Below are positions 28,945 to 35,887 of a stretch of 64,000 nucleotides of DNA, in pieces. Every line of letters begins with the position of its first letter. Positions within the stretch are counted from its first letter, which is position 1. The DNA is from Cyclobacteriaceae bacterium (lineage in GTDB: Bacteria > Bacteroidota > Bacteroidia > Cytophagales > Cyclobacteriaceae): NCBI GenBank assembly GCA_019638395.1, contig JAHBTX010000001.1:186001-250000 (forward strand), read 5' to 3'. The notes beneath the pieces were generated by a model. It saw only the letters and a list, made by a program, of their open reading frames with translations. It had not been told where the DNA came from and made no database searches. Position numbers and translations under genes: made by a program.

Positions 28945-29200
28945 CTTGATAAAGTCGCTTTTTTTTCTTTTAAGAGGTTTCATTTTTTTGAGTGGGATTA
29001 CTGGCCAAGTATGCTCGAGGTGTTTGAATTCACTAACCAACCTCTTATCAACATAATATAGGATTGCTAAAATCCAGTACTATAATATCCAGCAGGTACA
29101 TAAATAACAATATCTCGAATTAAAACCCTTGGTAGTCAATTATCGGGTCAAGGGTTAAAGGAGCCATCGCGTAAAAACTGAGGCGGGACCGTTTATGCAT
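28945..29200. other. Intergenic stretch left of the integrated element
   Basis: No gene is seen. The only structure is CGGGTCAAGG at 29144-29153, the same word as the candidate integrase arm sites at 37941 and 37953, placed 57 bp from the att repeat (59 bp on the other side). It may be the remnant end of an earlier element. Confidence 0.4.
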
Positions 29201-29240
29201 AAAAAAAGAGGGGTATTAACCCTCTTAGCGGTCCGGACGG
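29201..29240. repeat. att direct repeat, left copy (tRNA-Asp 3' end remnant)
   Basis: These 40 bases match 38013-38053 except for one missing C. They comprise the tRNA-Asp terminator hairpin (AAGAGGGG-TATTAA-CCCTCTT) and the last bases of the tRNA (GCGGTCCGGACGG). Beyond 29240 the tRNA similarity stops. This marks the left end of the integrated element. Confidence 0.85.
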
Positions 29241-29300
29241 ACGAATCGAAACCCTCAAATGCGCTTTAAACAAGCAGATTTTCAGCTTTTTGTAACGATA

Positions 29301-29320
29301 AGGTCAAATTGTGAGGTCAA
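29301..29320 (+). promoter_or_regulatory. Candidate integrase/excisionase arm sites, left end
   Basis: AGGTCAA occurs at 29301-29307 and 29314-29320, 13 bp apart, about 60-80 bp inside the left att repeat. The right end has a similar pair, CGGGTCAAG, 12 bp apart. Confidence 0.35.
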
Positions 29321-29379
29321 TGTTTAGTAATGTCTAACCGCACTTAATCAATTCAAAACATTTTAAAAATTTTAAGAGT

Positions 29380-29643
29380 ATGGTAAAGACAAAAGAGAAT
29401 GACCCAGGAGCTGTAACCGTTCAGTTGGATTTCGTTGGTGGTGGTGAGATCGTATCAAAAATTCAAAAGGCATTGCTGTTGGGAATCGAGGTGGTAGGTA
29501 GCCACAAGGATCAATCGGGCGATAAGGATCACCAAGAGGCTGTGTGGATACTTTCAATGCTTCTGAAAGAGTTTATGTTAGATGAATCACAAGTGAATGT
29601 TGCTCTTGGTGGTAAGCCGTATGTACAACCCAGTAGAAAATGA
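29380..29643 (+). CDS. Small element-encoded protein of unknown function
   Basis: The 87-residue acidic-to-neutral protein (VTVQLDFVGGGEIVSKIQKAL near the N terminus, then HQEAVWILSMLLKEFML) is not recognised. It has no membrane segment or signal peptide. AAGAG stands a few bases before the ATG. It overlaps the next gene by 4 bp (ATGA), and the pair is followed by a strong terminator, which supports real expression. First gene inside the left end of the element. Confidence 0.6.
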   Translation: MVKTKENDPGAVTVQLDFVGGGEIVSKIQKALLLGIEVVGSHKDQSGDKDHQEAVWILSMLLKEFMLDESQVNVALGGKPYVQPSRK

Positions 29644-29852
29644 GCACTGTAAAGTTTACAGGCCGGTGCCGCGTGGTTAAGAACCGTAGCGGCTTTGTTG
29701 TAATGCTGGTAGCCAAACCCATTACACGTAGTATGTTTTTAGATAAGCATGGCGAAGTGCATTTGCCTATGTACGCCCAGTGGTTCAAGACCCGTTATGC
29801 AGCCACCAAAAAAGCCCGCGATTATACACTGGCCAATACGGTACAGTTGTAA
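29640..29852 (+). CDS. Small basic element-encoded protein
   Basis: The 70-residue protein (STVKFTGRCRVVKNRSGFVVMLV onward, then AQWFKTRYAATKKARDY) is basic and beta-rich at the N terminus. The pattern could suit a small nucleic-acid-binding fold, but no family is recognised. Coupled to the preceding gene by an ATGA overlap. Confidence 0.6.
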   Translation: MSTVKFTGRCRVVKNRSGFVVMLVAKPITRSMFLDKHGEVHLPMYAQWFKTRYAATKKARDYTLANTVQL

Positions 29853-29873
29853 AGAGAAAGGCCACTGTGAGAT

Positions 29874-29908
29874 AACCCGCGACCCAAATAACAGTCGCGG
29901 GTTTTTGT
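29874..29908 (+). terminator. Intrinsic terminator of the two-gene unit
   Basis: AACCCGCGAC (29874-29883) pairs with GTCGCGGGTT (29894-29903), followed by TTTTGTTTT. It ends the rightward small-gene pair. Confidence 0.9.
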
Positions 29909-29969
29909 TTTACTTGACTGGAGTGTTTGCGTGTTAAGTGTTACCCGAGTGAAGGATTAGACAAAAGGT

Positions 29970-30271
29970 AAAAGCAAAAGGCTTTTGGCGTTGTTACATT
30001 GACCTTTCAAAAAAATCGGTTTAGCTTACCTGCGCGGTGTTATCGGTGTATCGGTGTATCGGTGTATCGGTTAGGGTTTCGGTTTTGGGTAAATGACTTG
30101 TACCTATTCGCAAAAGCCCACAAACGCAAAAGCAAAAGGCTTTTGGCGTTGTTACATTGACCTTTCAAAAATCGGTTTAGCTTACCTGCGCGGTGTTATC
30201 GGTGTATCGGTGTATCGGTTAGGGTTTCGGTTTTGGGTAAATGACTTGTACCTATTCGCAAAAGCCCACAA
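29970..30271. repeat. Tandem duplication of a 144-154-bp non-coding unit
   Basis: Copy 1 (29970-30123) and copy 2 (30128-30271) are nearly identical. Each starts with the palindrome-like AAAAGCAAAAGGCTTTTGGC and holds an 8-bp microrepeat TCGGTGTA (three units in copy 1, two in copy 2). A G-rich run GGTTAGGGTTTCGGTTTTGG follows, and each ends GCAAAAGCCCACAA. The copies otherwise differ only in an A-run (seven against five). With 29909-29969 and 30272-30359 this makes a 507-bp gap with no other gene. It could be an origin of transfer or replication, or a regulatory array. Confidence 0.85.
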
Positions 30272-30359
30272 CCCACTTGGCGCCTGTTTGGGGGTTTCTG
30301 TTGGTTTAACCGTTAGCTAACCCATACACTGAAACTAATTAAATTTACACGAAATTATT

Positions 30360-30554
30360 ATGGCCAAAGAACAGACCCGTACCACCCTCGCTACCCGTTA
30401 CAAGGTATGCCGCCAAACAATATCCAAACTGTTAGCGGATCGGTGTGGCATCACACACAGGAATAAGTTAACCATTCAGGAGGTGGAACTATTTGAACGA
30501 AATGTTGGAACTCCTGAGCAACTTGAACAGGTAATTGATGCAATCAATCGGTAA
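30360..30554 (+). CDS. Small helix-turn-helix protein
   Basis: The 64-residue protein contains TTLATRYKVCRQTISKLLADRCGI, whose spacing fits a helix-turn-helix with recognition helix around RQTISKLL. A short helical C terminus follows. It is likely a DNA-binding regulator of the element; the neighbouring duplicated repeat could be its target. It converges on the DUF5618 gene with a gap of 11 bp. Confidence 0.55.
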   Translation: MAKEQTRTTLATRYKVCRQTISKLLADRCGITHRNKLTIQEVELFERNVGTPEQLEQVIDAINR

Positions 30555-30565
30555 GGGACAATAGG

Positions 30566-30997
30566 TTATTGTTCCAATTGCAACCCTTCTAAACCAGCAG
30601 GCTTGATTTTGTTTACAATCTCAATGGCCGATTCCATACCAGCCCGGATTACACTTGCTTTGGTTTCGCCATCGTAGTAGCCTGCCAGGTGCAAAATGTT
30701 GTATGTGGTGTTAAACTCGCTTAGTAACTTCTTATCCACCAAAGAAAGATTTTTGCGGTAATCGCTAACATCAATGCGCCCGGTCTTTGGAGTTTTAACT
30801 GGCTTTCCCTTCAACTCAAGGTAAGTATCAAGTGCCAGCAAAGTACCATTGTAGGCAGTACCACAGGCCATGCGCACGTATTTATCATCCAGATACCGGT
30901 TGTCCTTCTTACCTGCTTTTTCTTGCAGGATTGTTCCGGCATTTTTTAGGTACCTGACCGCTTCGCGGTATCTTCCTTCTCTTTCTTTGGTGCTCAT
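30566..30997 (-). CDS. DUF5618-family protein
   Basis: The 143-residue helical protein reads YREAVRYLKNAGTILQEKAGKKDNRYLDDKYVRMACGTAYNGTLLALDTYLE and later ILHLAGYYDGETKASVIRAGM, the pattern I associate with DUF5618 proteins of Bacteroidota. These are predicted to be all-helical; their function is unknown. They are often encoded beside DNA-binding or toxin-antitoxin genes. It is the last of the leftward block of the element. Confidence 0.7.
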   Translation of the reverse strand: MSTKEREGRYREAVRYLKNAGTILQEKAGKKDNRYLDDKYVRMACGTAYNGTLLALDTYLELKGKPVKTPKTGRIDVSDYRKNLSLVDKKLLSEFNTTYNILHLAGYYDGETKASVIRAGMESAIEIVNKIKPAGLEGLQLEQ

Positions 30998-31052
30998 AGT
31001 ACAAAGTTATGTTTTTCGGAAAGCCAAAGCAAAAGCCAATTTTGGCTAAATA

Positions 31053-31760
31053 TCACAGTTCGATTTTATTCAATGACTCTAAAACTTCTGGTTTCACTTC
31101 ACCCTTTACCAGTACCCCTTTTGTAAGTTCAATCAATCTGGCTAATGTCAATCGTTTGGTTGTGTTGGATCCTGAATTACTAAGTTGGTTGAGATTATTG
31201 ATAAGGCAATCAATGTGCGCCTGGGCTCTTATGGCGGCACACTTCCGATCTATACTTTCATTCAGCCTGCGAACATCTGCAAGTATAAAATCTTCGGCTG
31301 CAATCGACTGAAGGTACTTTAATGCATTTGGGTAAACTTCCAGAATATCATTTCCAGTATCCAGACATTTATCAATTATTTCCTGAATAGCTGAATGGGT
31401 TATATTGCTTACGTGTTTGCTTCGTGCTTTATCTAATGTACGAATCAATGCATCGCGCATGCTCAACTGAACCAATATTAAAGCGTGCGACCTAAGATTA
31501 TCTGAACTGCAAACCTTCGCCACACAATCGGCCAGATAGTATGCATACCCTCTCGTATTGACCTCGTGAGTAACGGTAATCAAGTCAACCGGTCGCAATG
31601 GATAAAGGCGCTCAATAGCTTCAAAGATCAATTGATGGTCATAGTATTCAGTCCGTGAAAAATTCCTGGCAGAAAGGATACCAGCCACCCGGCTATAACC
31701 ATTCTCCAGTAAGCAGGCTCCAATTATTGTTTGTTCCAGATTTAACCTAAAACTATCCAT
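31053..31760 (-). CDS. DnaB N-terminal-domain-like replication protein
   Basis: The 235-residue protein starts MDSFRLNLEQTIIGACLLENGYSRVAGIL and continues FYDHQLIFEAI-like text (TEYYDHQLIFEAIERLYPLRPVDLITVTHEV), matching the N-terminal helical domain of DnaB helicases. The RecA-type helicase domain is missing; instead there is a helical C terminus of about 120 residues. It may load or recruit host replication proteins. The ATG at 31760 is chosen because the upstream open frame runs into the iteron array, which probably controls this gene as well. Confidence 0.72.
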   Translation of the reverse strand: MDSFRLNLEQTIIGACLLENGYSRVAGILSARNFSRTEYYDHQLIFEAIERLYPLRPVDLITVTHEVNTRGYAYYLADCVAKVCSSDNLRSHALILVQLSMRDALIRTLDKARSKHVSNITHSAIQEIIDKCLDTGNDILEVYPNALKYLQSIAAEDFILADVRRLNESIDRKCAAIRAQAHIDCLINNLNQLSNSGSNTTKRLTLARLIELTKGVLVKGEVKPEVLESLNKIEL

Positions 31761-31775
31761 AGTTGATTTCTTAGA

Positions 31776-32066
31776 AGTGTTCCGGTAAAAAATGATAGCT
31801 TTTAGCTTTATCAATTCTATTAGAGCCAATTATGGCCGGAACAAAATCGGAACAAGTCGGAACAGAAAGGCCATTTTTGATAGTGATTATGCGGTTTTGC
31901 CGGAACACTTTTGTTCCGGTAATCGGAACATTTTCTGTTCCGCTAAAACCTTGAATTTTCTTTGTATTCGCATACTTTGTTCCGGTTTGTTCCGAAAGTG
32001 TTCCGGTGCTATTCATATCTAATTGATTTGATAAGGATATTTATAGCCATTTTTGACCGGAACACT
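31776..32066. repeat. 291-bp palindromic array of CGGAAC iterons, candidate origin
   Basis: Twelve copies of (C/T)CGGAAC or its complement are present. Rightward copies start at 31836, 31847, 31857, 31900, 31923 and 32057; leftward copies (GTTCCGR) start at 31779, 31913, 31937, 31979, 31989 and 32000. Every left copy has a mirror-image right copy about base 31921 with no length change. The outer arms AGTGTTCCGGT (31776-31786) and ACCGGAACACT (32056-32066) are exact inverts. The triplets are spaced 10-11 bp, one helical turn. The intervening DNA is AT-rich. It lies between the DnaB-N-like and DUF3987 genes, so origin function is likely. Confidence 0.85.
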
Positions 32067-32069
32067 TTT

Positions 32070-33524
32070 CTATTTTGCATAAGAGCCAAAAACCCGTGGA
32101 TACTCTTTAATCCACCGTTCCACTTGCCGCCTCGCTTTAACCTTATGAGAATCGGATTTACTGCCATAGAGCATCTCGCCAATTTCTGAATTGGACTTGC
32201 CTCGCTTCAACATGAAGGCTGTAGTCAGTACTTCAGGTGGTGCGCTTAAACTCTTTTGTACCAGGTCGTAAACTTCATTAGCGCTATCATAGAAGTAATC
32301 GGCAAGCTCTAAAGCTCTTATCATAGTAGATACCAGAATTAATTCCTGATGCTTAAAAGCAATATGAAAATCTCCGCCATAGTCCTGGTCAAAAGTCTTA
32401 TCTGACAGATGCAGTATCCCGGCAAACCGATATGCATATTCTGATACCTTGCCTAAAATACCAGCTTTGATATTTTTTTCTGTTGAATCATCAATCTGGT
32501 TAATGACTTTTATTTTTTCACGCCTCCATTGGTCAAGAAGCTTTTTGGCCGGAGCATCGACTTTACAATAACGTCCTTCAGTTACGTCAAAGACCTGAAG
32601 GTCTTTGTAAAGTAGAATAATAGTACGCTCGTGTAATTCAGTCCACTCTGCTGGCATAACAAAATCGCTTTCACGTTGCGATATCTGGTCTTCCTCTGGA
32701 ACTGCGAATAGCATTCGGAATACGAAGCCAGTAGTATCTCTATCTTTTGCGAAAATTTTTGTAAGCAGGGCGTACTGAGATTTGCCGATAACGTTCACAA
32801 AAGGACGTTCGATTACGAATTTATCTTTACCAGAACGAATGCCGCTGTATGGCGTACAGTTCCAAGCGGATATCCAAAATTGTTCGTCCGTTGATTCCTT
32901 TTTGGATATCTGATTCATTCCATTAATCCATTCAAGTAATTCATCAGAATGCTTACACACACCTTTAGGATTATCAGGTAAAATTGTTCTTACTAATGTT
33001 GGGATATGTGAATCGCGATAGATTACTGTTTCCATTCTTTCTTGATTCATTTTTTCTCTTGATAACCCTTTTGTTTTTTCTTTCCAATCAAAGTCAAATT
33101 CAGATTGAATCTTAAAAAGAGGCGCATAGATTTTATTGATTGAAACGGTGCCACCGGATGACGAAATACCACAAAGACAACCCCAGACAGGCAGGTAAAT
33201 AAAATCATCATTACCACTATCTATTTTGAAGGCCGTTCCAATTGCAGTTGAGTAAGCACTCAGTAACGTTGTTCCAATGTATGAAGCTGGCAGATCGTAG
33301 CCTTTGTTAAGTGAATCCAGAAACGGTTTTATTTTTGGATTAAATACATGCAACGGGAACACATTGGTACTTTGTCTGCGTATAACTTCGGATTTCAATT
33401 GTTCATTCGAGAACGTGGATAATCCTTCTGATTTTAAAAACTTTGCAAATGACATACCGCTTTCGTTTTTAGGAATCAGAACGTTAGCTGTCTTTGCTGG
33501 GCTTTGTATGTTCGTATCAACCAC
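32070..33524 (-). CDS. DUF3987-family replication protein
   Basis: The 484-residue protein matches the DUF3987 group of phage and island proteins related to primase-helicases: LPASYIGTTLLSAYSTAIG, then YLPVWGCLCGISSSGG, then FVNVIGKSQYALLTKIFAKDRDTTGFVFRMLFAVPE and a helical C terminus. The place of the P-loop reads GISSSGGTVS and lacks the usual G-K-(S/T), so ATP hydrolysis is doubtful or uses another residue. The C-terminal part (MLKRGKSNSEIGEMLYGSKSDSHKVKARRQVERWIKEY) looks like a winged helix suited to binding the iterons just downstream of the gene. Confidence 0.8.
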   Translation of the reverse strand: MVDTNIQSPAKTANVLIPKNESGMSFAKFLKSEGLSTFSNEQLKSEVIRRQSTNVFPLHVFNPKIKPFLDSLNKGYDLPASYIGTTLLSAYSTAIGTAFKIDSGNDDFIYLPVWGCLCGISSSGGTVSINKIYAPLFKIQSEFDFDWKEKTKGLSREKMNQERMETVIYRDSHIPTLVRTILPDNPKGVCKHSDELLEWINGMNQISKKESTDEQFWISAWNCTPYSGIRSGKDKFVIERPFVNVIGKSQYALLTKIFAKDRDTTGFVFRMLFAVPEEDQISQRESDFVMPAEWTELHERTIILLYKDLQVFDVTEGRYCKVDAPAKKLLDQWRREKIKVINQIDDSTEKNIKAGILGKVSEYAYRFAGILHLSDKTFDQDYGGDFHIAFKHQELILVSTMIRALELADYFYDSANEVYDLVQKSLSAPPEVLTTAFMLKRGKSNSEIGEMLYGSKSDSHKVKARRQVERWIKEYPRVFGSYAK

Positions 33525-33658
33525 CCCAGGCGGGAGCGCTTTCGCCTCGCATGGTCAATTAATTCTTGAAGTGATTCCTTCGTTAACGGTTTAGGTGTTA
33601 ACCTGCGAACCGTTTGGCGTTTGGCGCGAACGGTTCTTTTCTTTAGATTTGCTTTCAT
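33476..33658 (-). CDS. Small very basic protein overlapping the DUF3987 start
   Basis: The 60-residue product is extremely basic (KKRTVRAKRQTVRRLTPK, ARRKRSRLGWLIRTYKAQQ). It overlaps the start of the DUF3987 gene by 49 bp in another frame. It lies between that gene and a terminator, so it fits an operon position. No family is recognised, and the composition could also come from a chance ORF. Confidence 0.4.
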   Translation of the reverse strand: MKANLKKRTVRAKRQTVRRLTPKPLTKESLQELIDHARRKRSRLGWLIRTYKAQQRQLTF

Positions 33659-33683
33659 AGAGTCTGATACTTTTTTCGAGTTT

Positions 33684-33712
33684 AAAAAATTAAAGCCCGC
33701 TGCAACGGGCTT
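33684..33712 (-). terminator. Intrinsic terminator downstream of the 112-residue gene
   Basis: AAGCCCG/CGGGCTT (33693-33699 with 33706-33712) with the A-rich left side giving a T-run on the minus strand, directly after the stop at 33716. Confidence 0.85.
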
Positions 33713-33715
33713 TTT

Positions 33716-34054
33716 CTATTTTGTGGCTTTGCTTCTTTGGCTTGTTAGGTAAAGGGTAACACCAGTTCCAGCAAATACAATTGCTATGCCTCCGATCACT
33801 AACATTTTAGTGGTTCGTGATTTTCTTTCAATTTCGAGTTTCGATAACTGAAAGCTTTGGTTTGATTGTGCAAGTCGTTCCTGTGAATTTGCAATTGCAA
33901 CTTGTGAATTTGCAATCGAAGTTTGCGCTTTCGCTGTTGTCTTGGCAGCTGAGTTTCCAAAGATGGAAGAAATGACGTTACTGGCTCCAGTTATAATTGC
34001 TCCTGCCGGTACCGCGCCAAGTTCGTTTTGTTGTTGATACTGTAGTGTTCTCAT
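33716..34054 (-). CDS. Small single-pass membrane protein
   Basis: The 112-residue product has a Gly/Ala-rich N terminus (GAVPAGAIITGASNVISSIFG), then an Ala/Gln/Ser-rich helix with the internal repeat TSIANSQVAIANSQERLAQS, and a membrane helix near the C terminus (MLVIGGIAIVFAGTGVTLYL) followed by basic residues. Similar small helical membrane proteins occur in non-tailed phages, but no homologue is recognised with confidence. It has its own terminator. Confidence 0.6.
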   Translation of the reverse strand: MRTLQYQQQNELGAVPAGAIITGASNVISSIFGNSAAKTTAKAQTSIANSQVAIANSQERLAQSNQSFQLSKLEIERKSRTTKMLVIGGIAIVFAGTGVTLYLTSQRSKATK

Positions 34055-34083
34055 GTTGATAATTGATTAATTAAGATTTTGGT

Positions 34084-34260
34084 TTAAGCTTCTGCGGGTT
34101 GGGCAATTTTTTCAAACTCAGTAAGGCTCAGGTAAACGGCAGAATTAATTCGATATCGCTTCAAGCGACCTTCTTGCAATAGCTTTTTTAGAAATGAGAT
34201 TGATGCTCCGGTTTTTATTGAAGCAGCTTTCACGGTCATTAATTGTTTGTTGGTTTCCAT
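34084..34260 (-). CDS. Excisionase-like DNA-binding protein
   Basis: The 58-residue product METNKQLMTVKAASIKTGAS then SFLKKLLQEGRLKRYRINSAVYLSLTEFEKIA has the winged-helix pattern of the MerR/excisionase helix-turn-helix group: a helix-turn-helix, a basic wing (GRLKRYRI), and a last helix. It is likely a recombination directionality factor or regulator for the integrase at 36700-37923. The ATG at 34260 is preferred; the frame is open 11 codons further up. Confidence 0.65.
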   Translation of the reverse strand: METNKQLMTVKAASIKTGASISFLKKLLQEGRLKRYRINSAVYLSLTEFEKIAQPAEA

Positions 34261-34339
34261 AGCAAAATGAATTTTTTGTTTTTCAATATGCAATGGTATG
34301 TAAAAGACTATGTGTACCTGTAGCCTTTCGATGGTAGTG

Positions 34340-34375
34340 AGTAGGTTTGGTAGGTTTTGGTAGTAGGTTTGGTAA
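34340..34375. repeat. Tandem repeat upstream of the excisionase-like gene
   Basis: Three consecutive variants of the unit GTAGGTTTGGTA (34341, 34351, 34364; the middle one GGTTTTGGTA) lie about 80-115 bp before the gene at 34260. They may be binding sites of an autoregulator or of the integrase complex. Confidence 0.6.
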
Positions 34376-34413
34376 TTTTCACTTCATCTTGTTGACAGCA
34401 TGAAGTCTTTCAT

Positions 34414-34518
34414 TTAGCTCCCAGTAAATCTTTTTTTCTTAGTTATGTTGTCAGACTTACTACCTAACTTAACATTGAAACACAGAAGTGCATTAGACGA
34501 GAATTCGCTTTTAGGAAT
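34414..34518 (-). pseudogene. Severed C-terminal end of the gene at 35888-36703
   Basis: If the insertion sequence and one target-duplication copy are removed, the frame of the 35888-36703 gene runs on through this segment: after IPK comes SEFSSNALLCFNVKLG and then SKSDNITKKKRFTGS with a TAA at 34414-34416. So 31 C-terminal codons were cut off by the insertion. Confidence 0.75.
34510..34518. repeat. 9-bp target-site duplication, left copy
   Basis: TTTAGGAAT directly precedes the insertion sequence and is repeated at 35915-35923 directly after it. Confidence 0.9.
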
Positions 34519-34540
34519 CACTACTGTCCGAGATAAAAAT

Positions 34541-34579
34541 AAGAAAGAGCCCTCACCAGTGAAGGAAGGGCTCTTCTTT
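34541..34579 (+). terminator. Terminator inside the IS left end
   Basis: AGAGCCCT pairs with AGGGCTCT around a 14-base loop and is followed by TCTTTTT. It lies between the IS end and the transposase start, where it would shield the transposase gene from outside transcription. Confidence 0.75.
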
Positions 34580-34613
34580 TTGTAGATTGGTTTTGCAACA
34601 AATCAAATCTACT

Positions 34614-35825
34614 ATGGCTAAAAGTACTCACTTTTTTGGGCAATCTGTTTTCGGACAGCTCATTGAACTTATTGATCCTACGGTGATATCGCAATCACTG
34701 AGGCAAGTAAAAGCGGACAGATACTACAAGCGATTTCAGACCTGGGATCACTTGGTCAGCATGCTTTTCGGAGTGCTGGCACATTGCACCTCTCTTCGTG
34801 AGATTTGCGGAGCAATGATGGGTTTAAAAGGTAAATTAGAACACTTTGGCCTGCAACGCGTGCCCCATCGCAGCACACTGAGTGATGCCAACAGGAAAAG
34901 GTCGTCCGAAGTTTTCGGATTGATCTACTATGGATTGGTAAGGCGTTACCGTTCATTTTTATCGGACAGCCGGTTTGCTCTTGCAGCAGGAAAAAAACTG
35001 GTTGTCATCGACTCCACAACCATATCTTTATTCAAAGATATTTTGAAATGTCTGGGACGCAGACCTTCATCAGGAAAGAGCAAGGGCGGCATTAAAGTAC
35101 ATGCCGAAATGGTTTTGGAGGAACAGCTTCCGCGCCTGATCTGGTATGGCCCATCGGCCAGCAATGACGTGTCCTTCGTTCAGAAGAGGGATTTTTTCAA
35201 AGAGAACATATATATCTTCGACAGAGGCTACATAGATTATAGTTTCTATGAGCGACTAACCAAGGATCAGGTTGGCTTTGTCACTCGCCTAAAAGATTAC
35301 GCCACTTACAGACCCAAAGAAGAGTTTGATATTGAGGACAACGCTCCTAATGAACTGCTGAAGGATGAACGTATTGAACTTCCTATATATGAAAAGAAAC
35401 AAGAAGTAAGAACAATTTCTTTGAGAATGATTGTTTGGTGGGATGATACAAACCAAAGAAGGTTTACGTTCCTCACTAACCTGTTCTCACTAAAAGCTGA
35501 GCAGATTGCCATGATCTACAAACAACGATGGCAGATAGAATTACTTTTTAAACAACTCAAGCAAAACTTCCCATTGAAATACTTTCTGGGAGACAACGAG
35601 AACGCCATAAGCATTCAGATATGGTGCGCACTAATTGCTAACCTATTGTTGACAGTGGTGAAGAAACAACTATCGCGAAAGACAGCTTTCTCATGTATTG
35701 CAAGCTATGTCAGGGTAAATCTGATTAACTACATTCATCTCATAAGATTCCTGAATAATCCTGAAAAAGATTGGACGTTGGAACTTGTCACAAATAAACA
35801 GCAGTCGTTGTTTTCCACCGGGTAG
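34614..35825 (+). CDS. IS4-type DDE transposase
   Basis: The 403-residue protein starts MAKSTHFFGQSVFGQLIELID (ATG at 34614; a frame ATG at 34587 lies upstream, partly in the terminator). It has an N-terminal DUF4372-like region and RFQTWDHLVSMLFGVLAHCTSLREIC. The DDE core has the first Asp in VVIDSTTISL, the second in IYIFDRGYIDY, and the Y-(2)-R-(3)-E-(6)-K signature YKQRWQIELLFKQLKQ with the catalytic Glu. All three acidic residues are present. Confidence 0.95.
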   Translation: MAKSTHFFGQSVFGQLIELIDPTVISQSLRQVKADRYYKRFQTWDHLVSMLFGVLAHCTSLREICGAMMGLKGKLEHFGLQRVPHRSTLSDANRKRSSEVFGLIYYGLVRRYRSFLSDSRFALAAGKKLVVIDSTTISLFKDILKCLGRRPSSGKSKGGIKVHAEMVLEEQLPRLIWYGPSASNDVSFVQKRDFFKENIYIFDRGYIDYSFYERLTKDQVGFVTRLKDYATYRPKEEFDIEDNAPNELLKDERIELPIYEKKQEVRTISLRMIVWWDDTNQRRFTFLTNLFSLKAEQIAMIYKQRWQIELLFKQLKQNFPLKYFLGDNENAISIQIWCALIANLLLTVVKKQLSRKTAFSCIASYVRVNLINYIHLIRFLNNPEKDWTLELVTNKQQSLFSTG

Positions 35826-35887
35826 CCTTCAATTTGAATCAAGAGTCAGAAACAGCCAAAACGCAAGCTATTGGCCAATGAGTTTGA

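Noticed and set aside
29970-30271. CRISPR array
   Set aside because: There are only two long copies with no unique spacers between them; the inner 8-bp units are a simple microrepeat. No cas gene is present.
31776-32066. Small coding frames running through the iteron array
   Set aside because: They exist only because CGGAAC-type repeats keep frames open; both strands give similar frames and the sequence is explained by the palindrome.
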